Shown: positions 35,270 through 45,051, counted from the stretch's first letter. The stretch is DNA of 64,000 nucleotides from Marinitoga sp. 1197 (GCF_001021165.1 NZ_AZAY01000001.1:1-64000), one strand, 5' to 3'. Notes: generated from the letters alone by a model not told the origin. Made by a program: numbers and translations.

Positions 35270-35962
35270 ATGAATTCTTATGAAATAATTGAATATATTG
35301 CCAGATCTAAAAAATCAACACCTATAAAGGTATATCTGCGTGGAAATTTAAAAGATATACCATTTGAAGAATATTATGGGAACGAAAAAGTAGGTATATT
35401 ATTTTGTGAATTAGAAGAATTTGAAAAATTTTTAAATAGCAATAAAAATATAATTGAAAAGTATAGAATAGAAATGGATAGAAGAAATTCGGCAATACCT
35501 TTATTAGATTTAAAAAAAATCAATGCAAGAATAGAACCTGGTGCAGTAATACGTGATCTAGTTGAGATAGGAGATAATGCTGTAATTATGATGGGTGCAG
35601 TAATAAATATAGGAGCAAAAATAGGAAAAAAAACGATGATAGATATGAATGTTGTTATAGGAGGAAGAGCACAAATTGGTAATAATTGCCATATAGGAGC
35701 AGGTTCCATTATTGCTGGTGTTATAGAACCACCAAGTGCAGACCCTGTAATTATTGAAGATAATGTCTTAATAGGTGCCAATGCAGTTATATTGGAGGGT
35801 GTTAAAGTAGGGAAAGGAAGTGTTGTTGCAGCTGGATCTGTAGTAACAAAAAATGTGGATCCGTATACAGTAGTTGCAGGAATTCCAGCAAGAGTTATAA
35901 AAAAAGTTGATGAAAAAACAAAAGATAAAACTAGACTATTAGATGAATTAAGAAATTTGTAG
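35270..35962 (+). CDS. dapH: tetrahydrodipicolinate N-acetyltransferase
   Basis: A 230-residue left-handed beta-helix acyltransferase. Hexapeptide repeats from about residue 85 ([20 protein letters not shown] onward) and [22 protein letters not shown] are typical of DapH/YkuQ acetyltransferases rather than succinyl DapD. This fixes the acetylase variant of the DAP pathway, matched by the deacetylase at the operon's end. Confidence 0.94.
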   Translation: MNSYEIIEYIARSKKSTPIKVYLRGNLKDIPFEEYYGNEKVGILFCELEEFEKFLNSNKNIIEKYRIEMDRRNSAIPLLDLKKINARIEPGAVIRDLVEIGDNAVIMMGAVINIGAKIGKKTMIDMNVVIGGRAQIGNNCHIGAGSIIAGVIEPPSADPVIIEDNVLIGANAVILEGVKVGKGSVVAAGSVVTKNVDPYTVVAGIPARVIKKVDEKTKDKTRLLDELRNL

Positions 35963-35970
35963 GTGATAAA

Positions 35971-37161
35971 ATGAATATAGTTGTACAAAAATATGGCGGT
36001 TCATCTGTGGCAACTCCGGATAAAATAAGATTTGTAGCAAATAAAATTAAAAATAAAGTTAGAGACGGTTATAAAATAATTGTTATAGTTTCTGCAATGG
36101 GAAAAACTACTGACAATTTAATAAAATTAGCAAAGGAAGTTTCTATTAATCCTCATCCAAGAGAATTGGATATGCTTTTAGCAACGGGAGAGCAGGTTTC
36201 TGTTTCTTTGCTTTCTATGGCTTTAAATGATATGAAAATAAGTACAAAATCATTGAATGCTTTTCAAGCAGGTATATTTACCACATCTGATTTTAATAAT
36301 GCCAGAATCCAAAAATTTAAAATATCAGAAATAATAAAATTATTGGAATATTATGATGTTCTTGTAATTACAGGGTTTCAGGGTATAACAGAAGATGGAG
36401 ATTATACAACGTTAGGAAGAGGTGGTTCCGATACGTCGGCAGTCGCCTTTGCTGCTGCTTTAAATTGTAATTGTGAAATATATAGTGATTTTCCAGGGAT
36501 TTTCACTTTTGATCCCCAAAGATACCCTGATGCAAAAAAGATAGATTATATAACTTATGATGAAATGCTTGAAATGGCGTCATTAGGAGCAAAAGTTTTA
36601 CATAATAGAGCTGTGGAGGTGGCCAAAAAATTTAATGTTAAGATTTATTGTGCAGGTACTTTTTCAAATGAGGAGGGAACATATGTGGTTTCTGATAATA
36701 TTGAGAATCCTGTAGTTACAGGAATGAGTGTTATGGAAAATCAGACTCAGGTCACAATAACTAATTTGCCATTTAATCATGCCATTATATATAATCTTTT
36801 TGAAAGTATAGCGCAAAAAGGTTTTAATGTAGATATGATTTCAATTATAAATATAAATGAAAAACTAAATGTCTCATTCACAATTATTGAAGAAGAAATG
36901 TCTCATTTTGATAATTATTTAAAAGAGGCTTTAAATACTTTCAATGAATCTCAAATAACGTATGAACACGGATATGCAAAAATTTCTGTAGTTGGTATTG
37001 GAATGAAGACTGAAAAAGGTGTCGCTTCAAGATTTTTTAAAGCGCTTGAAGATATTCCAATAAGAATGGTTACTACATCAGAAATAAAAATATCCTGTCT
37101 TATTGATAAAAAATATTTAAATGAAGCGACAAAAGCATTAATAAAGGAGTTTGAATTATGA
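35971..37161 (+). CDS. lysC: aspartate kinase
   Basis: A 396-residue kinase. VQKYGGSSVATPDKI at the start, LGRGGSDTSAVAFAAAL, and SDFPGIFTFDPQRYPDAKKID form the catalytic domain; two C-terminal ACT domains (VTGMSVMENQTQVTI; ISVVGIGMKTEKGVASRFF) are the usual allosteric site for lysine. It makes aspartyl phosphate, the first step of the pathway. Start follows AGGTGATAAA. Confidence 0.95.
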   Translation: MNIVVQKYGGSSVATPDKIRFVANKIKNKVRDGYKIIVIVSAMGKTTDNLIKLAKEVSINPHPRELDMLLATGEQVSVSLLSMALNDMKISTKSLNAFQAGIFTTSDFNNARIQKFKISEIIKLLEYYDVLVITGFQGITEDGDYTTLGRGGSDTSAVAFAAALNCNCEIYSDFPGIFTFDPQRYPDAKKIDYITYDEMLEMASLGAKVLHNRAVEVAKKFNVKIYCAGTFSNEEGTYVVSDNIENPVVTGMSVMENQTQVTITNLPFNHAIIYNLFESIAQKGFNVDMISIININEKLNVSFTIIEEEMSHFDNYLKEALNTFNESQITYEHGYAKISVVGIGMKTEKGVASRFFKALEDIPIRMVTTSEIKISCLIDKKYLNEATKALIKEFEL

Positions 37162-38294
37162 TTTTAAAATTATATGATTATTTTAATTTACAAATTGCTA
37201 ATGCTAAGGGTGTATATATTTATTCAGAAAAAGGTGAAAAATATTTGGATTCATTTGCAGGAATTGGTGTATTATCTTTTGGTCATTCAAATGATAGTTT
37301 AATTCATATAATGCAAAAAAAAATGGAAAGATATATGCATATATCCAATTTCTTTTTGGATGAAGATGCTGAATATGTTGCTCGGAAATTAGTTCATTTT
37401 ACTAGAAAGGAAGGAACAGTATTCTTTACAAATTCTGGTGCTGAAGCAACTGAAGCAGCATTAAAAGCCATTAAAAAAATATCAACAAATAAAAAAAATA
37501 AAATTATATATTTCAAAAATGGATTTCATGGAAGAACATTAGGCGCTTTATCTATAAATGGCTTTGAAAAATTAAAAACCCCTTTTAGACCTCTTTTGCC
37601 TCATTGTAAAGAATTTATTTTCAATGATATTGGTGGTTTTGATGATTACATGAAATATCATGGCAATGAAGTTGTAGCGGTTTTTGTAGAACCTATTCAG
37701 GGTTCTGGAGGAGTTCTTCCTTTAACAGATGAATTTGCTGAAATATTAAATAAACATCATAAAGAAAAAAAATTTATTCTTGTTTGTGATGAAATTCAGG
37801 CTGGTCTTGGAAGAACGGGAAAAATTTTTTCGTATGAACATTTTAATTTGAATCCTGATATAATTACAGTAGGAAAATCATTAGGTGGTGGATTACCATT
37901 AGGAGCGACAATATTTTTGAATGAAGCTATAGATATTTTAAAACCTGGTGATCATGGTTCTACATTTGCTCCTAACCCAATAGCTTTAGCTGGAGCTAAA
38001 TATATATTGGAAAATATTCCAACGTTACTAACAGATATATCTAAAAAAGGACAATATATTATCAAAAAAATCGAAGATATTGATTCATTAAAAATAGTTG
38101 ATATAAGAGGGAAAGGGTTAATGATTGGAATTGAATTAGATGATTCGTATCCAAATTTAAGAGATAAAGCTTTTCAAAAAGGATTATTGCTAAATGTTAT
38201 TTCTAATAATACAGTAATTAGATTATTACCAGCGTTAAACATTTCTTATAATGAAATAGACGAAATTATTAAAATATTGGAGGAATTATTATGA
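37158..38294 (+). CDS. class III aminotransferase (N-acetyl-L,L-diaminopimelate aminotransferase role)
   Basis: A 378-residue PLP enzyme of the acetylornithine aminotransferase group. FFTNSGAEATEAALK, KNGFHGRTLGALS, LVCDEIQAGLGRTGK and ITVGKSLGGGLPLGA with the PLP lysine are present. By operon position it transaminates the N-acetyl keto-intermediate of lysine synthesis, a role taken by PatA in Bacillus; an additional role in arginine synthesis is possible. Overlaps lysC by four bases. Confidence 0.88.
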   Translation: MILKLYDYFNLQIANAKGVYIYSEKGEKYLDSFAGIGVLSFGHSNDSLIHIMQKKMERYMHISNFFLDEDAEYVARKLVHFTRKEGTVFFTNSGAEATEAALKAIKKISTNKKNKIIYFKNGFHGRTLGALSINGFEKLKTPFRPLLPHCKEFIFNDIGGFDDYMKYHGNEVVAVFVEPIQGSGGVLPLTDEFAEILNKHHKEKKFILVCDEIQAGLGRTGKIFSYEHFNLNPDIITVGKSLGGGLPLGATIFLNEAIDILKPGDHGSTFAPNPIALAGAKYILENIPTLLTDISKKGQYIIKKIEDIDSLKIVDIRGKGLMIGIELDDSYPNLRDKAFQKGLLLNVISNNTVIRLLPALNISYNEIDEIIKILEELL

Positions 38295-39397
38295 TATCTC
38301 CTGTTGAATTAAGACATATATTACATCAAAATCCTGAATTAGGATTTGAAGAATTTGAAACAACAAAAATTTTAGAAAAAAATATAATAGATTTATCAAA
38401 ACAATATAATACAAAAATTGAAATATTAAAACCTCTAAGCACAGGGTTAGTTGTAAAATATACACCTTTAAAAAATAATAATTATATTTTATTCAGAGCA
38501 GATATCGATGCGTTGCCAATAAAAGAAAAAAATGAAATTAAATTTAAATCAAAAAATAATTTTATGCATGCATGCGGTCATGATATTCATATGTCCATTT
38601 TATATGGTCTTATAGAATACGTTTTAAAAAATAATATACAAAAAAATCTTTTATTTTTATTCCAACCTGCTGAAGAAGGTGGTGGAGGAGCAAAAAAAAT
38701 ATTGGAGTCTGGTATTTTCAATAAATTTAATATTTCCAAAGCTTATGCTCTCCATGTTACAGATGAATATGAAAAAGGAACAATAGCTACATCGAAAGGG
38801 GTTTTGTTTGCCTCTGCTGTTGAAATAGATATAGAATTTTTTGGGAAAAATGCACATATAGCCTTTCCACAAGATGGAAAAAATGCATTAAATGCAATGA
38901 GAATATTTTTAGATTCTATAGAAAAAATTCCAAAAAATCCAACTTCACCTTTACTATTCGGGATTGGCAAGATTCAATCAGGGGAAGTTCGAAATGTAAT
39001 ACCATCATATGCAAAAATTGAAGGAAGTATTAGATCTTTAAATCTTGATTATACAGAAAGTTATATTAATAAATTGAATAAAATATTAAAATCAATAGAG
39101 AATTTTACAGAAGTAAAATATGAAATTACAATGGGATCTAGATATAAAGAAGTAGTTAATGATGAGTATTTATATAATGAATTTATAGAAAAAATAAATA
39201 ATGAATATCAAATTATTAATTGTGGGTACAAAATGACAGGTGAAGACTTTGGTTTTATTGCTGAAAAATATCCATCATTAATGTTTTGGCTGGGGACGAA
39301 AGTTGATAAAAAATTTGGGTTACATTCCCCTTATTTTTTGCCAGATGATAGTATAATAAACATAGGAATCGAAATCTTCAAAAAAATTTTAAAATAA
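38291..39397 (+). CDS. N-acetyldiaminopimelate deacetylase (M20 family)
   Basis: A 368-residue metallohydrolase. RHILHQNPELGFEEFETT, ILFRADIDALPIKE, HACGHDIHMSIL, FQPAEEGGGGAKKILE and the C-terminal MTGEDFGFIAEKYPS carry M20 metal ligands. It removes the acetyl group to give L,L-diaminopimelate. Overlaps the aminotransferase gene by four bases. No dapF epimerase follows, although lysA needs the meso isomer. Confidence 0.92.
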   Translation: MISPVELRHILHQNPELGFEEFETTKILEKNIIDLSKQYNTKIEILKPLSTGLVVKYTPLKNNNYILFRADIDALPIKEKNEIKFKSKNNFMHACGHDIHMSILYGLIEYVLKNNIQKNLLFLFQPAEEGGGGAKKILESGIFNKFNISKAYALHVTDEYEKGTIATSKGVLFASAVEIDIEFFGKNAHIAFPQDGKNALNAMRIFLDSIEKIPKNPTSPLLFGIGKIQSGEVRNVIPSYAKIEGSIRSLNLDYTESYINKLNKILKSIENFTEVKYEITMGSRYKEVVNDEYLYNEFIEKINNEYQIINCGYKMTGEDFGFIAEKYPSLMFWLGTKVDKKFGLHSPYFLPDDSIINIGIEIFKKILK

Positions 39398-39455
39398 AAA
39401 TATATGGAGTTTATATATCTTGAAGTATCCATTTTTCATTTTATCCCCCCATTCT

Positions 39456-39478
39456 TTAAATTGTGTTGCACAATTTAA
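39456..39478. repeat. 10-bp perfect inverted repeat with 3-base spacer
   Basis: TTAAATTGTG-TTG-CACAATTTAA lies between the lysine operon and its terminator. It is operator-like in symmetry but lies between convergent genes, so it may only be an extra hairpin in the 3' region. Confidence 0.4.
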
Positions 39479-39492
39479 TTATACTATAAATG

Positions 39493-39524
39493 AAAAGAGG
39501 TTGGTACAAATACCAACCTCTTTT
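39493..39524. terminator. bidirectional hairpin terminator
   Basis: AAAAGAGGTTGGTA-CAAA-TACCAACCTCTTTT plus T-run separates the lysine operon from the convergent lipoprotein gene. Confidence 0.9.
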
Positions 39525-39530
39525 TTTAAA

Positions 39531-40373
39531 TCAATTTTGCTTACTTATATCAATATTTAAATCCAAATCAGAATTGTCTATAGTAATAATTTTTGTTGCA
39601 TCTGGTGTATATAAGCTGAAATCTAAATCAACATCTTCATCTGGTAAGTTAATGTTTGTATAGACATTTATCGTATAATTTCCATTTTTATATTTTCCAA
39701 GATGAAAGTTTCCATTTTTGTCTGAAAAAGTTATTCTTAATAATGTTGAATCATCGCTTATAGTAACAATAGCTTTTGAAACAGGGGTTGAATTGTCAGT
39801 GATGTTTCCTTTGACTAAGTATAGATCATTGGCATTTCCTCTTCTGAAAGTTGGTTTTAATACGGGCGAAAGTTTATATATATCGTTATTACCCATTTGG
39901 TGTAAAGATCTCACAACGTCAAAATCCAATACCAATTCTCCGCCTTCTCCAATATTTATATCCACATTTGGTATTAAGATATCTGATTTCATAAGAATAA
40001 CGGAATGATCTTCCCCTGCTATCGTAACTGTTGCATCTTTAACCGTCATTTTTAAGTTTACGAGAGTAGAGTTTTCGGGTATTTCAAAGTTAAATAGGGT
40101 TGTTTCTGTTCCTGCTAAACTTAGAATATCATATTCTTTTTCAATAGAAATAGGGGTTGAAGTTACAGTTTCACCGTCTATAGTTTCATAAGTATAGGTG
40201 AAATCTTTAATATAAACCCATAAACTATCAACTTCACTTACTGGCCTATCTGTTAAAAGAACCTTTACTGTTGAATTTACTACATCTGCATCTTCGTTTA
40301 CGTTTGCTACACAACTAATCAATGAAAAACTCAAAATCAATAATACTAGTAAAATATATGCTATCTTCTTCAT
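39531..40373 (-). CDS. DUF4382-type lipoprotein with carboxypeptidase-regulatory-like domain
   Basis: A 280-residue exported lipoprotein. The signal ends LILSFSLISC, a good lipobox. Residues 35-180 match the DUF4382 pattern (VKVLLTDRPVSEVDSLWVYIKDF, then LSPVLKPTF). Residues 185-265 (VKGNITDNSTPVSKAIVTI; FSDKNGNFHLGKYKNGNYTI) look like a CarboxypepD_reg-like beta-sandwich. Role unknown; probably envelope-attached. The ATG follows AAGGAGGGATTTGT. Confidence 0.78.
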   Translation of the reverse strand: MKKIAYILLVLLILSFSLISCVANVNEDADVVNSTVKVLLTDRPVSEVDSLWVYIKDFTYTYETIDGETVTSTPISIEKEYDILSLAGTETTLFNFEIPENSTLVNLKMTVKDATVTIAGEDHSVILMKSDILIPNVDINIGEGGELVLDFDVVRSLHQMGNNDIYKLSPVLKPTFRRGNANDLYLVKGNITDNSTPVSKAIVTISDDSTLLRITFSDKNGNFHLGKYKNGNYTINVYTNINLPDEDVDLDFSLYTPDATKIITIDNSDLDLNIDISKQN

Positions 40374-40539
40374 ACAAATCCCTCCTTAAATTATTTTTGA
40401 TATGTTTTTAGAATAGTTATAAAATGTATTTTTATTATACATAATGAACCTTAGAAATTTCTTAAAAATTTGAATTTAGTGTGATATAATTATTATGATA
40501 TATGTATTATATATATAATAATTTTTAGGAGATGATAAC

Positions 40540-41472
40540 ATGTCATATGTTTTTGGCCCTGTACCTTCAAGAAGATTGGGAAACTCTTTGGGGATAAATT
40601 TAACCCCATTAAAAACGTGTAACTATTCGTGTATCTATTGTCAACTTGGAAAAACTACAAATTTTACCAATAAAAGAATGGAATATTTTCCAACAGAGGA
40701 AATTATTGAAGAGTTAAAACATTCTATAGAGCATTCTGAATTATCTATTGATTATATTACTTTTGTTGGTGATGGAGAACCTACTTTACATAATGGAATA
40801 GGCAAAATAATTAACTGGATTAGGAAAAATTATAAAGATGAATTCAAAATTGCTGTTGTTACCAACGGTTCTCTGCTGTATGATAAAAAAGTTAGAAATG
40901 AACTTTTAAATGCAGATTTAATCCTTCCAAGTATAGATGCATCAGATGAAAAAAAATTTAGACTTATTAACAGGCCTATTTTTAATATTGAATATGAAAA
41001 AATTATTGAAGGATTAAGAATTTTTGCTAAGGAATTTAAAGGTGAAATTTGGATAGAAATTATGTTGATGAAAGATATAAATGATAGTAAAGAAGATATT
41101 GAAAAGATTGCTGAAATAATAAAAAGCATAGATCCTTTACCAAATAAGGTTTTTATAAATACTCCAGTAAGACCACCAGTGGAAAAATGGGTTGGAATTC
41201 CATCTAAAAAATCCTTGAACTATGCTGAAAAAATTATTCCAAATGCTGTATCTATTTCATATAGAGAAGAAGGAGAATTTGATGTAAGTAGGTATAAAAA
41301 TTCTTTAGAAGCAATTCTGGATATAACAGAAAAACATCCCTTGCGTTTAGAACAAGTTGAAAAAATTATATCCCATTTTGAAGAAAACACAAAGGATGTT
41401 TTAAATGCATTAGCTAATTTTATAAGAATAGTTGAATATGATAATCAAAAATATTTGATTAAAAAGAATTAA
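40540..41472 (+). CDS. radical SAM protein (COG0731-like)
   Basis: A 310-residue radical SAM enzyme. It starts YVFGPVPSRRLGNSLGI and carries the cluster motif CNYSCIYC near residue 28, then FVGDGEPTLHNGIGK. The C-terminal 60 residues (HPLRLEQVEKIISHFE; IRIVEYDNQKYLIKK) look like a winged helix. The family is widespread in anaerobes and archaea, related at a distance to wyosine-forming TYW1 enzymes, with no settled reaction. Start follows TAGGAGATGATAAC. Single gene. Confidence 0.85.
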   Translation: MSYVFGPVPSRRLGNSLGINLTPLKTCNYSCIYCQLGKTTNFTNKRMEYFPTEEIIEELKHSIEHSELSIDYITFVGDGEPTLHNGIGKIINWIRKNYKDEFKIAVVTNGSLLYDKKVRNELLNADLILPSIDASDEKKFRLINRPIFNIEYEKIIEGLRIFAKEFKGEIWIEIMLMKDINDSKEDIEKIAEIIKSIDPLPNKVFINTPVRPPVEKWVGIPSKKSLNYAEKIIPNAVSISYREEGEFDVSRYKNSLEAILDITEKHPLRLEQVEKIISHFEENTKDVLNALANFIRIVEYDNQKYLIKKN

Positions 41473-41594
41473 ATACATTAATAGAAATATGTATTTATTA
41501 CTTGAAAAAATAGGCTTAGCATTAAGGAATTTTATTGATAGAACTGATTTTGAGAACGTATAAAACTCTTTGTTGCGTTTAAAAACTTGAGAAA

Positions 41595-42410
41595 TTATAT
41601 TCTTTTAAAACTTGAAATTAAAATGCTAAATAATAATATTACTGAACCTGCAAATTGATTTAATGTGACTTGTTCTTTTAAAATAAAAAAAGACAAAAAT
41701 GCTGAAAATATAGGTTGAACTAAAAACAGTATAGCAGTCAAATTACTTCCTATCTTTTTTTGATATTTCAATTGGAGAAAAATTACTATAATACTTCCGA
41801 TAATTGCGGAATATAAAATTGTTAAAAAAGAGAGTACTGAAATTTTAAAATCAATTTTGAAAAAGAGCATGGTAAAAAAACTAATTATAGTTACAGTAAG
41901 AAATTGAAAGGTTAATAAATCTTTTTCATTAATTTTTTTACTGAATTTAGTAATTAAAACTATATGTAATGCGAAACTTATAGCACATAATATCATTAAA
42001 AAATCCCCTAAATTAAAACCATTTATACCTCCAGATAAAAGATATGAACCTATAATAGAAAATAAAAATCCCAATCCCTGATATTTATTAATTTTTTCTT
42101 TATCTATTAAATAAGAAAACAATGGAATAAGTATTATATATTGAGATGTAATGAATCCTGCTTTTGTTGCTGTTGTATATTTTATGCCAATTATTTGGGA
42201 TATGTAACCAATAGATAAAACTAATCCTAAGATGAAGGAATAAAAAAATTTTCCTCTTTTAAAAATAAAAAAAGAAATAATGGTTGCTATTGAAAATCTT
42301 AACGTAACATAAATTAAAGGGTTTGTATTTGCAAGCCCGATTTTTTGTATTGGAAAGGTACTTCCCATTAAAACAGCAGCTAATAAAATATATATAATAG
42401 ATTTTTTCAT
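41595..42410 (-). CDS. EamA/DMT-family transporter
   Basis: About 271 residues with ten membrane segments in two EamA repeats. AAVLMGSTFPIQKIGLANTNP at the start and PIFSAFLSFFILKEQVTLNQ near the end are typical of the drug/metabolite superfamily. Substrate unknown. The longest frame begins at TTG in the ribosome site; ATG at 42410 after TTGGAGGAAATT is preferred. Confidence 0.88.
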   Translation of the reverse strand: MKKSIIYILLAAVLMGSTFPIQKIGLANTNPLIYVTLRFSIATIISFFIFKRGKFFYSFILGLVLSIGYISQIIGIKYTTATKAGFITSQYIILIPLFSYLIDKEKINKYQGLGFLFSIIGSYLLSGGINGFNLGDFLMILCAISFALHIVLITKFSKKINEKDLLTFQFLTVTIISFFTMLFFKIDFKISVLSFLTILYSAIIGSIIVIFLQLKYQKKIGSNLTAILFLVQPIFSAFLSFFILKEQVTLNQFAGSVILLFSILISSFKRI

Positions 42411-42472
42411 AATTTCCTCCAAAGTTTGTTATTACTTTTGGAATAACCTATTTATATAATATTATAACATAA

Positions 42473-42489
42473 AAACCCTCTGAAGAGGG
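42473..42489 (-). terminator. hairpin terminator after the SHOCT gene
   Basis: CCCTC-TTCA-GAGGG followed by TTTTT on the minus strand, 22 bases beyond the stop codon. Confidence 0.75.
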
Positions 42490-42510
42490 CTCTTATTAGT
42501 TGTTTATATC

Positions 42511-42792
42511 TCAATTTTCTATTAATTTTTTCTTTCTTATATATGTTTCCTCGTTAATTTCGCCTTTTACAAATTTTTCATTTAAAATTTTTAGAGCTTC
42601 ATTTTTTTCATACATTTGTTTTTTGGGAATATAATAATCTTGATATTTTCTAGTGTTATTTTTAAATAAAAAATAAAATACTGCAAATATTAGCATACCC
42701 AGTATAATTAATTCCAACAACCCATACCATCCATAACCTAATCCAAAAAAATTTCCAAATGTATGATATCCAGGATATGCATAACCTCTCAT
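42511..42792 (-). CDS. small SHOCT-domain membrane protein
   Basis: About 93 residues: an aromatic/Gly-rich N-terminus (GYAYPGYHTFGNFFGLGYGWYG), one membrane segment (LLELIILGMLIFAVFYFLF), and a C-terminal SHOCT motif (ALKILNEKFVKGEINEETYIRKKKLI). SHOCT modules are short oligomerisation or recruitment segments. The upstream region carries nearly the same 34-bp site as the secreted-protein gene at 6.6 kb, so both probably answer the response regulator at 7.4 kb. ATG at 42792 follows TTGGAGGTTGATATT. Confidence 0.8.
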   Translation of the reverse strand: MRGYAYPGYHTFGNFFGLGYGWYGLLELIILGMLIFAVFYFLFKNNTRKYQDYYIPKKQMYEKNEALKILNEKFVKGEINEETYIRKKKLIEN

Positions 42793-42824
42793 AATATCAA
42801 CCTCCAACTCTTTTTGTGTTATTT

Positions 42825-42858
42825 ATATAATAACTTATAAACCTTAAAAAAAACTTAG
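42825..42858 (-). promoter_or_regulatory. response-regulator-type site upstream of the SHOCT gene
   Basis: Identical to 7281-7314 at 30 of 34 bases, including ATATAATAACTTA, ACCTTAAAA and AAACTTAG. CTTAA at 42843 and CTTAG at 42854 are 11 bases apart; another CTTAA at 42875 is 21 bases further on. Orientation relative to the minus-strand gene is the same as at 7.3 kb, with a TTATTATAT -10-like element on the gene side. Confidence 0.65.
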
Positions 42859-42887
42859 AATATATGGATGTTTTCTTAATATTTTAC

Positions 42888-42916
42888 TTGAAAAAACTAA
42901 AAAAATGTGATATCAT
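42888..42916 (+). promoter_or_regulatory. promoter of psuK-psuG
   Basis: TTGAAA (42888-42893) and TATCAT (42911-42916) are separated by 17 bases. Transcription starting near 42923 gives a short leader before the ATG at 42959, which rules out the upstream ATG at 42923. Confidence 0.7.
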
Positions 42917-42958
42917 AAACATATGACTAAAATAATAAACAAAAGTTTAGGTGATATT

Positions 42959-44050
42959 ATGACAAATAGAGAAAAGGAAATATTAGAACTCGTAAAATCA
43001 AATCCATTTATAACTCAGGAAGAAATAGCCAGAATACTCAATATTGCCAGATCTTCTGTAGCAGTACATATAACAAATTTAATAAAAAAGGGATATATTT
43101 TGGGAAGAGGATATATTATCAATGAAAAAGATTATGTTGTAGTAATTGGTGGCGCAAATATAGATATAAATGGATTTTCGAAAGGAATTTTAAAAATGAA
43201 AGATTCTAATCCTGGAAAATTAAATATATCTTTAGGTGGAGTTGGAAGGAATATTGCAGAAAATATTGCAAGAATGAATATAAATGTAAAAATGATAACA
43301 GCACTTGGAAAAGATATGTATGGGGAAAAGATTTTGGAACATTCGAAAAATATAGGAATAGATATGAAAGATTCTATTGTCTTAAACGATTATAATACTT
43401 CAACATATTTGGCTATTATTGATGAAAATGGTGATATGGCAGTTGCTTTGTCTGATATGGATGCTTGTGATAAAATAGATATTGGTTTTATAAAATCTAA
43501 AAAGAAAATAATAGAAAAAGCAAAGTTGTGCGTAATTGACACGAATATTCCAGAAGAAAGCATAAAATATTTAGTTAATAATTTTAATGTTGCTTTTTTT
43601 CTGGATACTGTTTCGACTTCAAAAGCAAAAAAGGTTAAAGATATTGTTGGAAAATTCCATACAATTAAACCAAATAGGTTGGAAGCAGAAGTTTTAACTG
43701 GTGTCGAGATAAGAAACGATAATGATGCGAAGACAGCATGTAAAATTCTTTTAGAAAAAGGAGTAAAAAATGTTTTTCTAACTTTGGGTAAAGATGGTGT
43801 AATTTGTGCAAATAAAAAAGAATTATTTAAAATAAGTATACCAGAAATAAGGGTTATAAATGCAACAGGAGCTGGTGATGCATTTTTAGCCGGTTTGGTA
43901 TATAGTTATTTAAACAACTATTCTTTAAGAGAATCTGTTGTTTTTGCGATAGGCGCATCTGTTATTACATTGTCTTCAAAAGACACAATTTCAGATGAAT
44001 TATCAGTAGAAAATATAAAATTAAAAATAAAGGAGTTGGGATTATGTTAG
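42959..44050 (+). CDS. psuK: pseudouridine kinase with N-terminal winged HTH (PfkB family)
   Basis: About 363 residues. The first 60 residues are a winged helix-turn-helix (TNREKEILELVKSNPFITQE; EEIARILNIARSSVAVHI), as in YeiC-type kinases. The PfkB kinase follows with VVIGGANIDINGFSKG, GGVGRNIAENIARMN and the catalytic signature NATGAGDAFLAGLVY. With the adjacent glycosidase it phosphorylates pseudouridine for breakdown. The start follows TTTAGGTGATATT. Confidence 0.87.
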   Translation: MTNREKEILELVKSNPFITQEEIARILNIARSSVAVHITNLIKKGYILGRGYIINEKDYVVVIGGANIDINGFSKGILKMKDSNPGKLNISLGGVGRNIAENIARMNINVKMITALGKDMYGEKILEHSKNIGIDMKDSIVLNDYNTSTYLAIIDENGDMAVALSDMDACDKIDIGFIKSKKKIIEKAKLCVIDTNIPEESIKYLVNNFNVAFFLDTVSTSKAKKVKDIVGKFHTIKPNRLEAEVLTGVEIRNDNDAKTACKILLEKGVKNVFLTLGKDGVICANKKELFKISIPEIRVINATGAGDAFLAGLVYSYLNNYSLRESVVFAIGASVITLSSKDTISDELSVENIKLKIKELGLC

Positions 44051-44952
44051 AAAAGTATCTTGTTATATCTGATGAAGTAAGAAAAGCACTGAAAGAACAG
44101 AAACCAATTGTAGCTTTAGAATCAACAATAATATCTCATGGAATGCCGTATCCACAAAACGTTGAAACAGCATTGAATGTTGAAAGAATTGTAAGAGAAA
44201 ATGGTGCTGTACCTGCTACAATTGCTGTTATAAATGGGAAATTAAAAGCAGGATTAACTGATGACGAAATAGAATATCTCGGCAAAAAAGGCCAAGAAGT
44301 AATGAAGGTTAGTAGAAGGGATATTCCATATGTAGTTGCAAAAAAAATGGATGGAGCTACAACTGTTGCAGGAACAATGATCATTGCATCAATGACAGGA
44401 ATTAAAGTCTTTGCAACTGGAGGAATAGGTGGAGTTCATAGGAATGCTCAAGATACTTTCGATATTTCTGCGGATCTCCAGGAACTTGCAAATACAGATG
44501 TTGCAGTTGTTTGTGCTGGGGCAAAATCTATATTAGATCTAGGACTAACGCTTGAATATCTTGAAACATTTGGTGTTCCTGTAATTGGTTATAAAACAGA
44601 AGAGTTACCGGCATTTTATACAAGAAAGAGTGGATATAAGGTAAATTTTAAACTCGATACACCTGAGGAAATAGCCGAATTTTTAAATGTAAAATGGGAA
44701 TTAGATTTAAAAGGTGGGGCTGTTATAGCAAATCCAATACCGGAAAAATATCAGATGGATTATGAGATAATAACAAAAGCTATAGATGATGCTATAAAAG
44801 AAGCGGAAAAACTTGGAATAAAAGGAAAAGAAACAACACCGTTTTTACTTTCTAAAGTAAAAGAAATTACTGGAGGGAAAAGTTTAGAATCAAATATACA
44901 GCTTGTATATAATAATGCAAAATTAGCCGCTCAAATAGCGAAAGATTTATAA
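44044..44952 (+). CDS. psuG: pseudouridine-5'-phosphate glycosidase
   Basis: A 302-residue IndA/YeiN-type enzyme that splits pseudouridine 5'-phosphate into uracil and ribose 5-phosphate. VALESTIISHGMPYPQNVE, ATTVAGTMIIASMTGI, VFATGGIGGVHRNAQDTFD and ADLQELANTDVAVVCAGAKSI are conserved. Overlaps psuK by 7 bases and follows AAAGGAGTTGGGATT. Confidence 0.95.
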   Translation: MLEKYLVISDEVRKALKEQKPIVALESTIISHGMPYPQNVETALNVERIVRENGAVPATIAVINGKLKAGLTDDEIEYLGKKGQEVMKVSRRDIPYVVAKKMDGATTVAGTMIIASMTGIKVFATGGIGGVHRNAQDTFDISADLQELANTDVAVVCAGAKSILDLGLTLEYLETFGVPVIGYKTEELPAFYTRKSGYKVNFKLDTPEEIAEFLNVKWELDLKGGAVIANPIPEKYQMDYEIITKAIDDAIKEAEKLGIKGKETTPFLLSKVKEITGGKSLESNIQLVYNNAKLAAQIAKDL

Positions 44953-44986
44953 TTGAATTTGTCAAATCTCTATTATCCAAGAGTGT

Positions 44987-45030
44987 ATAATACGATGTCT
45001 AAAAAGTTAAATTCACTCAGGCAGCGATTA
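44987..45030. repeat. decayed relic of the foldback repeat's left end
   Basis: ATACGATGTCTAAAAAGTTAAA, then a diverged stretch ending GATTATCC, aligns with the left 40 bases of copies 1 and 2. Similarity ends there. Confidence 0.6.
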
Positions 45031-45051
45031 TCCTTTTACCCACCGTAGGTG

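Noticed and set aside
35374-35988. 204-residue minus-strand frame over dapH
   Set aside because: Arises from the regular hexapeptide repeats of the real gene; no family match and no ribosome site.
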